64,000 nucleotides of DNA from Lota lota. Taxonomy: Eukaryota; Chordata; Actinopteri; Gadiformes; Lotidae. The notes beneath the pieces are model-generated. The model searched no databases. It saw only the letters and a program-made list of their open reading frames with translations, and was not told the DNA's origin. The stretch is taken from NCBI GenBank assembly GCA_026745465.1, contig JACYXH010000802.1:4687758-4751757 (forward strand), read 5' to 3'. Shown here piece after piece: positions 63,851-64,000 of this stretch (positions are counted from its first letter, which is position 1; every line of letters begins with the position of its first letter). Position numbers and translations under genes: made by a program.

Positions 63851-64000
<150 letters not shown>

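Overview
The window is vertebrate nuclear DNA, almost certainly from a teleost fish. The only gene I can name with confidence is the 3' end of dntt (terminal deoxynucleotidyltransferase, TdT, a family X DNA polymerase), on the + strand. Its last three coding exons lie at 6356-6610, 7225-7308 and 26549-26635. All three join in phase 0, are bounded by GT/AG, and end in the family's C-terminus (HLGLEYIEP...RNA, stop). The first 6.3 kb belongs to the preceding intron. The last intron spans 19.2 kb. Everything after about 26.85 kb appears intergenic, apart from one promoter/first-exon candidate near 52.1-52.4 kb and two weak exon candidates near 50.6 and 57.7 kb.

The sequence is dominated by simple repeats: long CT/GA and CA/GT arrays (up to about 220 bp), runs of 20-31 G or C, several minisatellites, and polypurine/polypyrimidine tracts. 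Almost all long open frames come from these repeats and are not genes. Teleosts, and gadiform (cod-like) fishes in particular, are known for this microsatellite density. The gadiform suggestion is an inference only.

Layout: 1-6355, partial dntt intron with a decayed LINE (about 1.6-2.66 kb) followed by a minisatellite. 6356-7308, two coding exons. 7309-26548, the last intron, with a 17-bp GC minisatellite, an 87-bp block present twice 6.3 kb apart, two tRNA-related SINE pieces (about 15.4 and 16.7 kb), a tRNA-like head running into a 28-bp minisatellite (21.2-21.5 kb), and a wrecked PIF/Harbinger transposon whose MYB/SANT-like gene is still readable (about 21.86-22.1 kb). 26549-26850, last exon, 3' UTR and an ATTAAA signal, with a complementary CT array upstream and GA array downstream. 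27-34 kb, repeat-rich intergenic DNA. 34-52 kb, AT-rich DNA with low repeat content and homeobox-type TAATTA motifs, resembling the regulatory desert of a developmental gene, with two further dispersed repeat families seen as pairs. 52.1-52.4 kb, a CpG-rich promoter-like block with an inverted CCAAT box and a splice donor. 54-64 kb, more intergenic DNA with a large GT/CA inverted microsatellite pair and a GT array running off the right edge.

No rRNA gene, intact tRNA gene, CRISPR array, retrovirus or LTR element was recognised. I found no new multi-gene system. The best leads are the repeat architecture around the dntt terminal exon, the duplicated 87-bp block, the minisatellite grown from a tRNA-like B box, and the unexplained exon-like blocks between 50 and 58 kb.
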